Shown here piece by piece: positions 56,960 through 64,000 of a stretch of DNA of 64,000 nucleotides (its first letter is position 1; each line of letters starts with the position of its first letter). The notes beneath the pieces are model-generated. The model saw nothing but the letters and a program-made list of their open reading frames with translations, was not told the origin of the DNA and made no database searches. The position numbers and the translations under genes are program-made. The stretch comes from Paludibacteraceae bacterium. Its GTDB lineage: Bacteria > Bacteroidota > Bacteroidia > Bacteroidales > Paludibacteraceae. The DNA is taken from the NCBI GenBank assembly GCA_017938155.1, contig JAGBCD010000036.1, positions 1-64,000 of the forward strand, written 5' to 3'.

Positions 56960-57544
56960 ATGCTATATACACTTGCACATAAAATTCAGCACCATTTGCC
57001 ATGGTTATGGGAGATGATTGAGGATATCAACTCGTGGCTTTTTTCTATACGCTATGGTCATCGCCTAAAGGGGCATGAAAAGATGTTTGAAGGATTGCAC
57101 GATGATTATATCGTTCGGGCAGCCACTATTGACGATGCCAAAATGATGGAGCATTTTTTTGACCAACAAAGCGAGTATAATCTTCGTTTTTTCCATCCAC
57201 ACAAGTTTGACGCAACCAGTTTGTTGAAATTGTTGAAGAGGCGTTCGATGTTGATGTACTTGGTGTGTGATAAAGAAGGAGGTATGGTGGGTTACTTTTT
57301 CATACGTTGTTTTTTCATAAGCAAAGGCTTTAGGGGGTATATAGTAGATGAAAGGCAGCAAAAACGTGGAATAGGCAAGTTGATGGGCAAAGGATTTGCT
57401 GTCGTATGCCAAGCATTGCAGTTTCCCACATACAAGACCATATCCAAAGACAATCCTGCATCACTGGCATTGGCACACGCGGTATGCAAAGTGGAGGTAT
57501 TGGAAGAATTGCCAAATAATGAACTCTATATACGTTGCAATTGA
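56960..57544 (+). CDS. GNAT-type acetyltransferase
   Basis: This 194-residue protein has an N-terminal helical piece (about 1-50) and a GNAT fold. The acetyl-CoA pyrophosphate loop is R-Q-Q-K-R-G-I-G-K-L-M near 133-143. It is smaller than the left-handed beta-helix acyltransferases (PglD, WbpD) usually found in such clusters. Its place between a GT4 gene and the PGT/aminotransferase pair suggests it N-acetylates an amino sugar made by the aminotransferase. The stop is 2 bp before the next start. Confidence 0.8.
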   Translation: MLYTLAHKIQHHLPWLWEMIEDINSWLFSIRYGHRLKGHEKMFEGLHDDYIVRAATIDDAKMMEHFFDQQSEYNLRFFHPHKFDATSLLKLLKRRSMLMYLVCDKEGGMVGYFFIRCFFISKGFRGYIVDERQQKRGIGKLMGKGFAVVCQALQFPTYKTISKDNPASLALAHAVCKVEVLEELPNNELYIRCN

Positions 57545-57546
57545 TT

Positions 57547-58158
57547 ATGTGGATAAAATATATATTTGATCGTGTAGTATCGTTGGTTGGCTTGTTGTTG
57601 ATATGGCCATTGTTGTTGGTGTTGGTGTTGATGATTCGTCGTTCGATGCCAGGTGCTCCAGCTATTTTTAAGCAACAGCGCGTGGGCAAAGATGGCCGTT
57701 TGTTTACAATGTACAAGTTTAGAACGATGGTACCCCATCATGGTGGTAGTAGTGTGAGTGTGGCAGGCGAGAATCGTATTACCCCATTAGGGGAGAAACT
57801 TCGTCGTTACAAATTGGATGAACTCCCCGAATTGTGGAATATATTGATTGGCGATATGTCGTTTGTCGGTCCTCGTCCAGATGTTCCTGGTTATGCGGAC
57901 TGTTTGGAGGGAGAGGATCGAGAAATTTTGAATCTCCGTCCCGGTATCACAGGTCCAGCGTCATTGAAGTATAGGAATGAGGAAGAATTGTTGGCCAAAG
58001 TGGAAGATCCTATTGCCTATAATGATGAAGTTATTTACCCAGACAAGGTTCGACTGAATCGCTATTATTACCATCATTATTCCTTTGTGATGGATCTTCG
58101 CATGATTTTTGCTACGGTATTGGGAAAAAAGATTTTGTATAATAATGAATGGATATAA
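57547..58158 (+). CDS. Initiating phosphoglycosyl transferase (PglC/WcaJ-C type)
   Basis: From ATG 57547 there are 203 residues, the size of the minimal monotopic PGT. TTG codons upstream (57535, 57541) lie in the previous gene. After a membrane-embedded helix (about 8-30) come the family motifs F-K-Q-Q-R-V-G, M-Y-K-F-R-T-M, the catalytic D-E pair in K-L-D-E-L-P-E-L-W-N, and S-F-V-G-P-R-P. It transfers a sugar-1-phosphate to undecaprenyl phosphate, the first step of repeat-unit assembly. No N-terminal multi-helix domain is present, unlike WbaP. Confidence 0.94.
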   Translation: MWIKYIFDRVVSLVGLLLIWPLLLVLVLMIRRSMPGAPAIFKQQRVGKDGRLFTMYKFRTMVPHHGGSSVSVAGENRITPLGEKLRRYKLDELPELWNILIGDMSFVGPRPDVPGYADCLEGEDREILNLRPGITGPASLKYRNEEELLAKVEDPIAYNDEVIYPDKVRLNRYYYHHYSFVMDLRMIFATVLGKKILYNNEWI

Positions 58159-58162
58159 GATT

Positions 58163-59368
58163 ATGAACAAACGAATATATTTATGCTTGGCCCATATGTC
58201 AGGGAATGAGCAAAAGTACATTGATGAAGCCTTTGAAAGTAATTGGGTAGTACCATTGGGGCCTAATGTAGATGGTTTTGAAGCAGACTTGCATCATTTT
58301 ATGTTGAAGGATCATCCACAATTGGAGCACAAACAGGTAGTTGCTCTCAGTTCGGGAACAGCTGCCATCCATCTGGCTTTGTTGGGATGCGGTGTCGGTC
58401 CTGGTGATGAGGTATGCGTACAATCGTTCACTTTCTGTGCCAGTTGCAATCCTGTTCGTTATGTAGGTGGAGTACCAATCCTGATTGATTCAGAGCCTGA
58501 TACCTGGAACATGGACCCTACCCTTTTGGAGCAAGCTATCGTGGAGCGCAAATCTGTCACAGGTCGTTATCCTAAAGCTATTATCGTGGTAGCATTGTAT
58601 GGTATGCCATATAATATAGAAGCGATTATGGATATTGCCAATCGTTATGGTATCCCTGTGATTGAGGATGCCGCTGAAGGATTAGGTAGTCGTTTTGAAG
58701 GACAAGCCTTAGGCACTTTTGGAGCGTATGGTGTATTGTCTTTTAATGGTAATAAGATGATTACCACCTCTGGCGGAGGAGCATTGATTTGTCCAGATAT
58801 GGATAGCAAGACCCGTACACTATTCTATGCTACACAAGCAAGGGATAATTATCCTTATTACGAACACACGCATATTGGTTATAACTACCGATTGAGTAAT
58901 ATCTGTGCGGGTATTGGTCGTGGTCAAATGACCATATTGAATGAACATATTGCTCACCATCAACGTTTGGCGAAGATGTATGAAAAAGCGTTGGATGGTA
59001 TTTCGGGTCTTTCATATCACACGAACCCAGATTCCCGTTATGAGAGCAACTATTGGTTGAGTTGTATCACCTTGGATGAGCAGGTACATGTAGTGGGAGA
59101 AGAAGAGGTAACTATAGCACCGCAACCCATAGCACCGAATAGAAACATAGAAGCATTGCGTATATACATGGACAAAGCTGGTATAGAGACACGTCCTTTG
59201 TGGAAACCAATGCACTTGCAGCCTATATATGCAGATGCTCCAGCATATTTGAATGGAGTAAGCGAACATTTGTTTAGAATCGGCTTATGTTTACCTTCCG
59301 GTCCTATGGTGACAGATGAAGATTTTGAGTACATCATCAAGACTCTTAAACAAGCTATTATACAATAA
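58163..59368 (+). CDS. DegT/DnrJ/EryC1-family PLP aminotransferase
   Basis: From ATG 58163 the product is 401 residues. This start leaves the upstream gene intact; a longer reading would overlap it. It has A-L-S-S-G-T-A-A-I-H-L-A, P-V-I-E-D-A-A-E, and the PLP lysine in S-F-N-G-N-K-M-I-T-T. PglE and related enzymes aminate 4-keto-6-deoxy UDP sugars. No 4,6-dehydratase gene lies in the window, so the substrate may come from elsewhere. It sits directly after the PGT, an order seen in bacillosamine-type loci. Confidence 0.93.
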   Translation: MNKRIYLCLAHMSGNEQKYIDEAFESNWVVPLGPNVDGFEADLHHFMLKDHPQLEHKQVVALSSGTAAIHLALLGCGVGPGDEVCVQSFTFCASCNPVRYVGGVPILIDSEPDTWNMDPTLLEQAIVERKSVTGRYPKAIIVVALYGMPYNIEAIMDIANRYGIPVIEDAAEGLGSRFEGQALGTFGAYGVLSFNGNKMITTSGGGALICPDMDSKTRTLFYATQARDNYPYYEHTHIGYNYRLSNICAGIGRGQMTILNEHIAHHQRLAKMYEKALDGISGLSYHTNPDSRYESNYWLSCITLDEQVHVVGEEEVTIAPQPIAPNRNIEALRIYMDKAGIETRPLWKPMHLQPIYADAPAYLNGVSEHLFRIGLCLPSGPMVTDEDFEYIIKTLKQAIIQ

Positions 59369-59393
59369 AGTAACTATATAAATCGAACAAGAT

Positions 59394-60359
59394 ATGGCAT
59401 TTTTTGGATTATTCAAGAGCAAAGAAGCTCAAAAAGAGACGTTAGATAAAGGTTTAGAAAAGAGCAAGACATCCGTTTTGGGTAAGATAGGTCGAGCAAT
59501 AGCCGGCAAATCTACTGTTGATGACGATGTATTGGACGAATTGGAAGAGGCACTGATTACCTCAGACGTTGGTGTAGAGACTACCTTGCGCATCATAGAA
59601 CGTGTACAACAACGCGTAGCGAAAGATAAGTATCTCAATACAGCAGAGTTGAACAGAATATTGGTAGAAGAAACTTCCTCTCTACTGGCAGAGAATGAGT
59701 TGTCCGATGGTATGAAGGGGAGCTATGGTGAAGGCAGTGATGGCAATCCTTATGTAATCATGGTAGTGGGTGTGAATGGTGTGGGCAAGACTACAACGAT
59801 AGGCAAACTGGCTCATCAATTCAAATCTGCAGGCAAGAAAGTCTATTTGGGTGCAGCCGATACCTTCCGAGCAGCAGCAGTAGAGCAATTATGTATATGG
59901 GGTGAACGTGTAGGCGTCCCTGTAATTAAGCAACAGCAAGGCTCCGACCCTGCTTCTGTAGCATACGATACGTTAGCCTCAGCCAAAGCCAATGGCGCAG
60001 ATGTCGTCATCATAGACACAGCAGGTCGATTGCATAACAAGATCAACTTGATGAATGAGTTGAGCAAGATAAAGAACGTGATGCAAAAGATCGTTCCTAA
60101 TGCTCCTCATGATGTGATGTTGGTATTGGATGGCAGTACGGGTCAAAATGCTTTTGAGCAAGCTAAACAATTCACCAAAGCTACACAAGTCACTTCGTTA
60201 GCAGTAACCAAATTGGATGGTACAGCCAAAGGAGGTGTAGTAATTGGCATTAGTGACCAATTCCATATTCCAGTTCGTTTTATCGGTTTAGGCGAACAAA
60301 TGGATGACTTGCAAGTATTCAATCGTGAAGATTTTGTAAGTAGTTTGTTAGGAGTATAG
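59394..60359 (+). CDS. ftsY: Signal recognition particle receptor FtsY
   Basis: At 321 residues, this is the short form of FtsY, with few acidic N-terminal residues before the NG domain. GTPase motifs: V-N-G-V-G-K-T-T-T, D-T-F-R-A-A-A, D-T-A-G-R-L, T-K-L-D-G-T-A-K-G-G. It ends G-E-Q-M-D-D-L-Q-V-F. It docks SRP-ribosome complexes at the membrane. It lies 25 bp downstream of the aminotransferase and could share its transcript, though it is not part of the sugar pathway. Confidence 0.98.
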   Translation: MAFFGLFKSKEAQKETLDKGLEKSKTSVLGKIGRAIAGKSTVDDDVLDELEEALITSDVGVETTLRIIERVQQRVAKDKYLNTAELNRILVEETSSLLAENELSDGMKGSYGEGSDGNPYVIMVVGVNGVGKTTTIGKLAHQFKSAGKKVYLGAADTFRAAAVEQLCIWGERVGVPVIKQQQGSDPASVAYDTLASAKANGADVVIIDTAGRLHNKINLMNELSKIKNVMQKIVPNAPHDVMLVLDGSTGQNAFEQAKQFTKATQVTSLAVTKLDGTAKGGVVIGISDQFHIPVRFIGLGEQMDDLQVFNREDFVSSLLGV

Positions 60360-60446
60360 CGCGTTCGGTAACGAGGTTGCACGAATGATATCGCTCTGCT
60401 CGCGCGTTCGACAATAAGGTCGCATTGACCGATGACCTCGTCATCG

Positions 60447-60684
60447 TTGGGGCGACTTATGTCTCCGCTTCTCCCAAAAGCAAACAGATAAATCTTGGTT
60501 TACTTTTGGGTACCCAGATTGGGGCGACTCGTACCTCCGCTTCTCCTTCTCCCCATAACAAACAGACGATGTCTTGGTTTGTTATGGGGGACCCCGATTT
60601 GAAAGCAAACAGACACAGTCTTGGTTTGCTTTGGGGGTGACAGACCCCTCCGCCCTGCGGGCACCTCCCCTAACTTAGGGGAGG
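60447..60684. repeat. Array of structured intergenic repeats (three homologous hairpins)
   Basis: Two 28-bp direct repeats (60447-60474 and 60519-60546, 23 matches) precede hairpins at 60473-60510 and 60551-60589. A third hairpin is at 60591-60638. All have a core AAAC-AGAY-loop-RTCT-TG-GTTT. AGAT pairs with ATCT in the first and AGAC with GTCT in the other two. Outer stems are 8-13 bp with different sequences. Two further dyads follow: CCGC/GCGG (60650-60660) and CCTCCCCT/AGGGGAGG (60664-60684). It lies between ftsY and the T9SS gene. Confidence 0.85.
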
Positions 60685-60696
60685 AGTTGTGAGTGA

Positions 60697-60798
60697 TGAA
60701 ACCTTGAAACAGCGAAGCGGTGAAACAAGCATCTCTGATGCGTGAAACTTTGAAACTTTGTAGCAATCGTTTGAGCGAATTTACAAAATTCTTAATTC
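60697..60798. repeat. Sister copy of the dispersed TGAAAC repeat
   Basis: TGAAAC occurs at 60697, 60705, 60721, 60743 and 60751. Positions 60705-60761 match 48675-48731 over 57 bp with three mismatches. Positions 60772-60798 are the exact inverse complement of 48570-48596 over 27 bp. The two copies bracket the polysaccharide cluster from ugd to ftsY. Confidence 0.88.
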
Positions 60799-60821
60799 AT
60801 CAATCTCAATTATCATCGTCT

Positions 60822-60870
60822 ATACACAACACATCCCCGAAAGTTTTTCTTTCGGGGATGTGTTGTGTAT
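60822..60870. terminator. 22-bp perfect hairpin downstream of the T9SS gene
   Basis: Positions 60822-60843 are the perfect inverse complement of 60849-60870, with a five-base loop of T. It ends 14 bp from the stop side of the large minus-strand gene. No T tract follows the stem on either strand, so it may stabilise the 3' end rather than act as a classic intrinsic terminator. Confidence 0.75.
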
Positions 60871-60884
60871 TGGATTCTTTACTC

Positions 60885-63800
60885 TTACTTAGTAATCATA
60901 TACATGAACGTTTCGTTGCTTGATTGTGTTGTAACGTGCAAGAAGTAAGTTCCAGCAGGTCCATGTGGATGAATGGTAAAGATAGAACTACCTGTAACTG
61001 TTTCTACTCCCATTAAGTGGCCAACAGCGTCATACATCTTAAGAGTAGTAGTCTCTTCAGGATTGAGTTCAATCACCTTGATAGGTTCACCTGATTCGAT
61101 TTGTGTTGGTTGGATGGATATCTTATGTTGTGGCAACATCGACATGATATAATCCGAACGGAAGATAATATCGCATCCATTGTTGACAGGAGTAATCATT
61201 GTAACGATAGCATAGTATCCACCTGTCAATCGGTCGTTCTCTGAATAGTAGAATCCATAGCCTACAGGCACGTCATCCACTATGTTTGCGATTGGGTCAG
61301 GTTCACCAACGATACGATACCATACGACATCTTCTGGTTTTGGATTGTATCCCATGTTTTGGATAGCGTTGATATCCAACATGATCATCCAACCATCGTA
61401 CTTGCTAAGTGCAGGTAATTGTTTGTATGTATCTGTATTATCGGTAGAAGGCATCTCTACATGTATGGTGGTAGGTTGTGAATAATATACGCCACACGAT
61501 GTCTCAATCTTGAGTCTAATAACGATGCCTTCATCATTTGCTTTCACCTTATGGTCAACAGCAAGTGGTTTGAAGTTACCCACAGAGTCTTGTTGTTCCC
61601 ATTCGAATGATTCGATCAGCATGATGTTATCGTTGTTCATATTGCTGATATAGTCTTGTACAGCAGCATCAGCCTCAATGAGTCGAACAGTCTCACCGCA
61701 TACCAATTGTGGCAAGGCATCGAGTTCTTGTAGGTCAGGCATTTGAGGCACTTGCGCATGAACAGGATGGTGTTCGATGATACTATCACAACCTAAGACG
61801 GATTGTAGTGTATCGTAGTAGAACAACAAGGATTCATCTGGACAAACGGTATCAAAGACGATGGTATGTGTGGTATCAATTACTGATACGTGTAGGGTAA
61901 TGATACTATCACATCCAGTCACAGCAGACTTAACTTTGGTTTGGTAGTCACCAGCTTTGGTGATGGATTGTCCATACCATTGATAGGTCTCGTTAGCACA
62001 GATGGTAGCGAAGTCTTCACCTGTAAGTTGTGGTAATTGATTAACCTTGAGGGTCACAACACTATCACATCCTAATTGAGAGGTAAGAATAACGGTGTGT
62101 GTACCAGCGGTAAACCATTCGTTGTTGTACATAACGCTATCACCCACGCATACATCCAATTCTTGTTTGCCATAACGTTTTGGTGTAACGTTGAGCTTGA
62201 GTACATATACATCGTCGCAACCTGATTGTGTAGCTACCTTGTCGGTATATGTACCAGCTTTGGTATAGTCTTTTCCTCTCCAGTTGAAGGTTTCGCCTTC
62301 GCAAATAGTAGCAGAATCTTCTTGATAGATGCTGTTATGTACTACGAGTTTCAATGCATAGACACTATCACATCCTGTCGTTGTGGTAAGTGAATCCACA
62401 TAATAACCAGTTTGTGTGAGTTGCTTACCTCTCCAAGTGTGTGTCTCTCCGTTGCATATTTGTGCTGAATCGACAAACTCATACTTAGGAGTGATGGTAA
62501 GATTGAGTGTCATGATACTATCGCAACCAGTAACCAAAGAAGTGATGGTGTCGTAATAAACGCCAGTCTTGGTATAGGTAGTTCCATGCCATTGATAAGG
62601 TGTTCCGTTGCACAAGTTGATTACTTCTTGTGGTCCATAGACTGGTTGAATAACATTGAGTACTTGCAAGGTAATGATGGAGTCACAACCATTGACTGCA
62701 ACGAGTGTATCGACATACACACCTGCTGAGGTGATGGTATGTTGACCGAAGGTAATGGTTTCACCTTGGCAGATATCTCTGGTGTAGGTAGTTGCAAAGT
62801 CTCTTAGCATGGTTACGTTCCATGTCACGATAGAGTCACAGCCATAGATAGATGAGAGTGTTTTGGTGTAAACGCCGCTGCTCTTGATCCATTCGTCAGC
62901 AAACCACAAACTATCACCACGACATATTTCCATATCAAAGGTATTGTTGTACACAGGATGATAGGTAAGGTGCAACTCGTAGATACTATCACAACCGTTA
63001 ATGGTCGTTAGTGAATCATAGTAGATACCCTCTTTGCTGTAGTTCTTTCCGTGCCATCCATAAAGGTCACCTGGGCAAATAGCCACTTGGAGTACCTCTT
63101 TGAAAGTAGGATTGACTGTCAATTGGAGTGTTTGTATTGAGTCACATTCTTGGTCGTTCAATGCAGGCAAGGTGTCGTAGTAAGTACCTTGGATATTATA
63201 AGGTTTGCCTTTCCACATGAACACTTCTCCTTGGCATATCGCACCCTTGGTGGTATCTCGATAGAGAGGTTTCACTGTGAGGTGTACCGTTACAACGGAG
63301 TCACATCCATGGATGGTCTTGAGTGTTGCAGCATAATCTCCAGTGGTTTTGTACCATGAGATGGAGTCGATGGTCATACTATCGCCTTCGCACATGGTGT
63401 AATCAAACTCAGATGCAGCAGTTGGATACACGGTCAAGTTGAGTACACATATACTATCGCAATTGGTAGATGCTGCTGTCAATGTATCGGCATAGATACC
63501 CGCTTGTGTAAAGGTGAGGTTGTGCCCTACCCATTCGTAAGGTTGGTTGTCACAAGTGGTAGCATAGAGTGTATCGCGATAGATAGGTAGGACTGTCAAT
63601 TGGATATGTTCTACACTATCGCATCCTAAGATAGTTGTGGTATAATAGGAATAGGTATGTACTCCCACCGTATTGAAGGTTGTATCTGCAAAGAGGTAAG
63701 GTAGTTCAGATTCGCAGATAGTCTTAACGGTGGTCTTGTTGTATGTTGGGTTTTCTGTCAACACGAGTTCATAGTAAACGCTATCGCAACCGAAACTATT

Positions 63801-64000
63801 GTATGCTGTATCTTTGTAAGTACCTGCTTGTGATAGTACAATATCTTTATAGGTATGCCATGTGTATGTAGTACCTTTGCAGAATGCATCTGTTTGTGTC
63901 ATAACCAATGGTTGGTCAGCCACCAAAAGGTTGAGGTAAACGATGGAGTCACCTTGGGTCTCGTTGGTGAGTGAATCGATATACAAACCTGAGGTATAGA
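60885..64000 (-). CDS. Large T9SS-secreted repeat protein, 5' part beyond the window
   Basis: The frame is open past 64000, so the N-terminus is missing; about 1038 residues are visible. Fourteen repeats of about 45-60 residues each contain a G-C-D-S-[IV] motif after a conserved segment such as I-C-x-G-E and W-x-G-K. They look like tandem beta domains, perhaps stabilised by paired Cys. After the repeats comes a region with a Cys-poor beta fold and Y-K-Q-L-P-A-L-S. The end (about 960-1033) is a T9SS type A sorting domain, with M-Y-D-A-V-G-H-L and G-P-A-G-T-Y-F-L-H-V ending I-T-K. It is probably a surface protein or adhesin. The start is not in view. Confidence 0.88.
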   Translation of the reverse strand, partial: YTSGLYIDSLTNETQGDSIVYLNLLVADQPLVMTQTDAFCKGTTYTWHTYKDIVLSQAGTYKDTAYNSFGCDSVYYELVLTENPTYNKTTVKTICESELPYLFADTTFNTVGVHTYSYYTTTILGCDSVEHIQLTVLPIYRDTLYATTCDNQPYEWVGHNLTFTQAGIYADTLTAASTNCDSICVLNLTVYPTAASEFDYTMCEGDSMTIDSISWYKTTGDYAATLKTIHGCDSVVTVHLTVKPLYRDTTKGAICQGEVFMWKGKPYNIQGTYYDTLPALNDQECDSIQTLQLTVNPTFKEVLQVAICPGDLYGWHGKNYSKEGIYYDSLTTINGCDSIYELHLTYHPVYNNTFDMEICRGDSLWFADEWIKSSGVYTKTLSSIYGCDSIVTWNVTMLRDFATTYTRDICQGETITFGQHTITSAGVYVDTLVAVNGCDSIITLQVLNVIQPVYGPQEVINLCNGTPYQWHGTTYTKTGVYYDTITSLVTGCDSIMTLNLTITPKYEFVDSAQICNGETHTWRGKQLTQTGYYVDSLTTTTGCDSVYALKLVVHNSIYQEDSATICEGETFNWRGKDYTKAGTYTDKVATQSGCDDVYVLKLNVTPKRYGKQELDVCVGDSVMYNNEWFTAGTHTVILTSQLGCDSVVTLKVNQLPQLTGEDFATICANETYQWYGQSITKAGDYQTKVKSAVTGCDSIITLHVSVIDTTHTIVFDTVCPDESLLFYYDTLQSVLGCDSIIEHHPVHAQVPQMPDLQELDALPQLVCGETVRLIEADAAVQDYISNMNNDNIMLIESFEWEQQDSVGNFKPLAVDHKVKANDEGIVIRLKIETSCGVYYSQPTTIHVEMPSTDNTDTYKQLPALSKYDGWMIMLDINAIQNMGYNPKPEDVVWYRIVGEPDPIANIVDDVPVGYGFYYSENDRLTGGYYAIVTMITPVNNGCDIIFRSDYIMSMLPQHKISIQPTQIESGEPIKVIELNPEETTTLKMYDAVGHLMGVETVTGSSIFTIHPHGPAGTYFLHVTTQSSNETFMYMITK

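Noticed and set aside
60425..60640. Open frame of 71 codons across the hairpin array
   Set aside because: It runs through inverted and direct repeats, has no start context and no protein character; structure explains the sequence better.
61400..63900. DNA-level tandem repeat (ACTATCACAACC-like) on the plus strand
   Set aside because: It is the coding trace of the G-C-D-S protein repeats and needs no separate element.

Overview
The window is a 64 kb chromosomal piece of a member of the Bacteroidales (Bacteroidota). The evidence is consistent. At least ten promoters carry the Bacteroidota signature TTG, exactly 20 bp, TAnnTTTG. Two large secreted proteins end in type IX secretion (T9SS) sorting domains. 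Several lipoproteins, a DUF4295 gene beside rpmB-rpmG, SusG-like GH13 amylases and tandem CE2 esterases point the same way. I cannot name the genus. No tRNA, rRNA, transposase or CRISPR array was seen, so this looks like ordinary chromosome with one accessory-type sugar cluster.

Layout, left to right. Positions 1-3062: membrane-lipid genes (partial glycolipid synthase; cardiolipin synthase-like PLD, CDP-alcohol phosphatidyltransferase, GtrA). 3166-4257: mnmA. 4554-11229: a five-gene operon of lipoprotein, RND adaptor, RND pump, TolC-like channel and HD protein. 11359-16815: a five-gene minus-strand operon of unknown function built around an SPFH/GYF_2 protein, two membrane proteins, a zinc-ribbon/TPR membrane protein and a small HTH protein. 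17005-18498: a HAD-acyltransferase fusion, divergent from a serine hydrolase and two secreted GH13 amylases (18609-23059). 23352-24173: HAD phosphatase. 24257-24893: rpmB-rpmG-DUF4295. 25346-28710: rubrerythrin, acyl-CoA ligase, alpha/beta hydrolase. 28711-29416: a 0.7 kb non-coding stretch with 11-bp tandem repeats. 29417-31692: two CE2 esterases. 31885-35199: a 1104-residue T9SS protein joining starch-binding-like, esterase-like and PHP domains. 35578-37522: groEL-groES. 37624-38832: secreted endonuclease I. 38906-43503: rimP-nusA-infB. 43794-46991: DUF2723 membrane protein. 47267-59368: an extracellular or O-polysaccharide cluster of Wzx/Wzy type. 59394-60359: ftsY. 60360-60884: an array of structured repeats. 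60885-64000: a partial T9SS protein with 14 visible Cys-Asp-Ser repeats.

How the parts work together. The GH13 enzymes, CE2 esterases and PHP/starch-binding protein suggest surface and periplasmic use of alpha-glucans and acetylated polysaccharides. The sugar cluster contains two UDP-sugar dehydrogenases, an initiating phosphoglycosyl transferase, an aminotransferase, an acetyltransferase, four glycosyltransferases or candidates, a flippase and a polymerase. That is nearly a whole Wzy-type pathway, with no chain-length regulator or exporter in view. The rimP-nusA-infB, groESL, rpmB-rpmG, mnmA and ftsY genes are housekeeping.

The strongest leads for something undescribed are four. They are the SPFH operon at 11359-16815; the covarying hairpin array at 60447-60684 with its sister repeat at 48570-48756; the 11-bp repeat clusters at 29062-29151 and 47205-47237; and the PHP fusion protein, whose esterase-like domain has Asp where the nucleophilic Ser should be.
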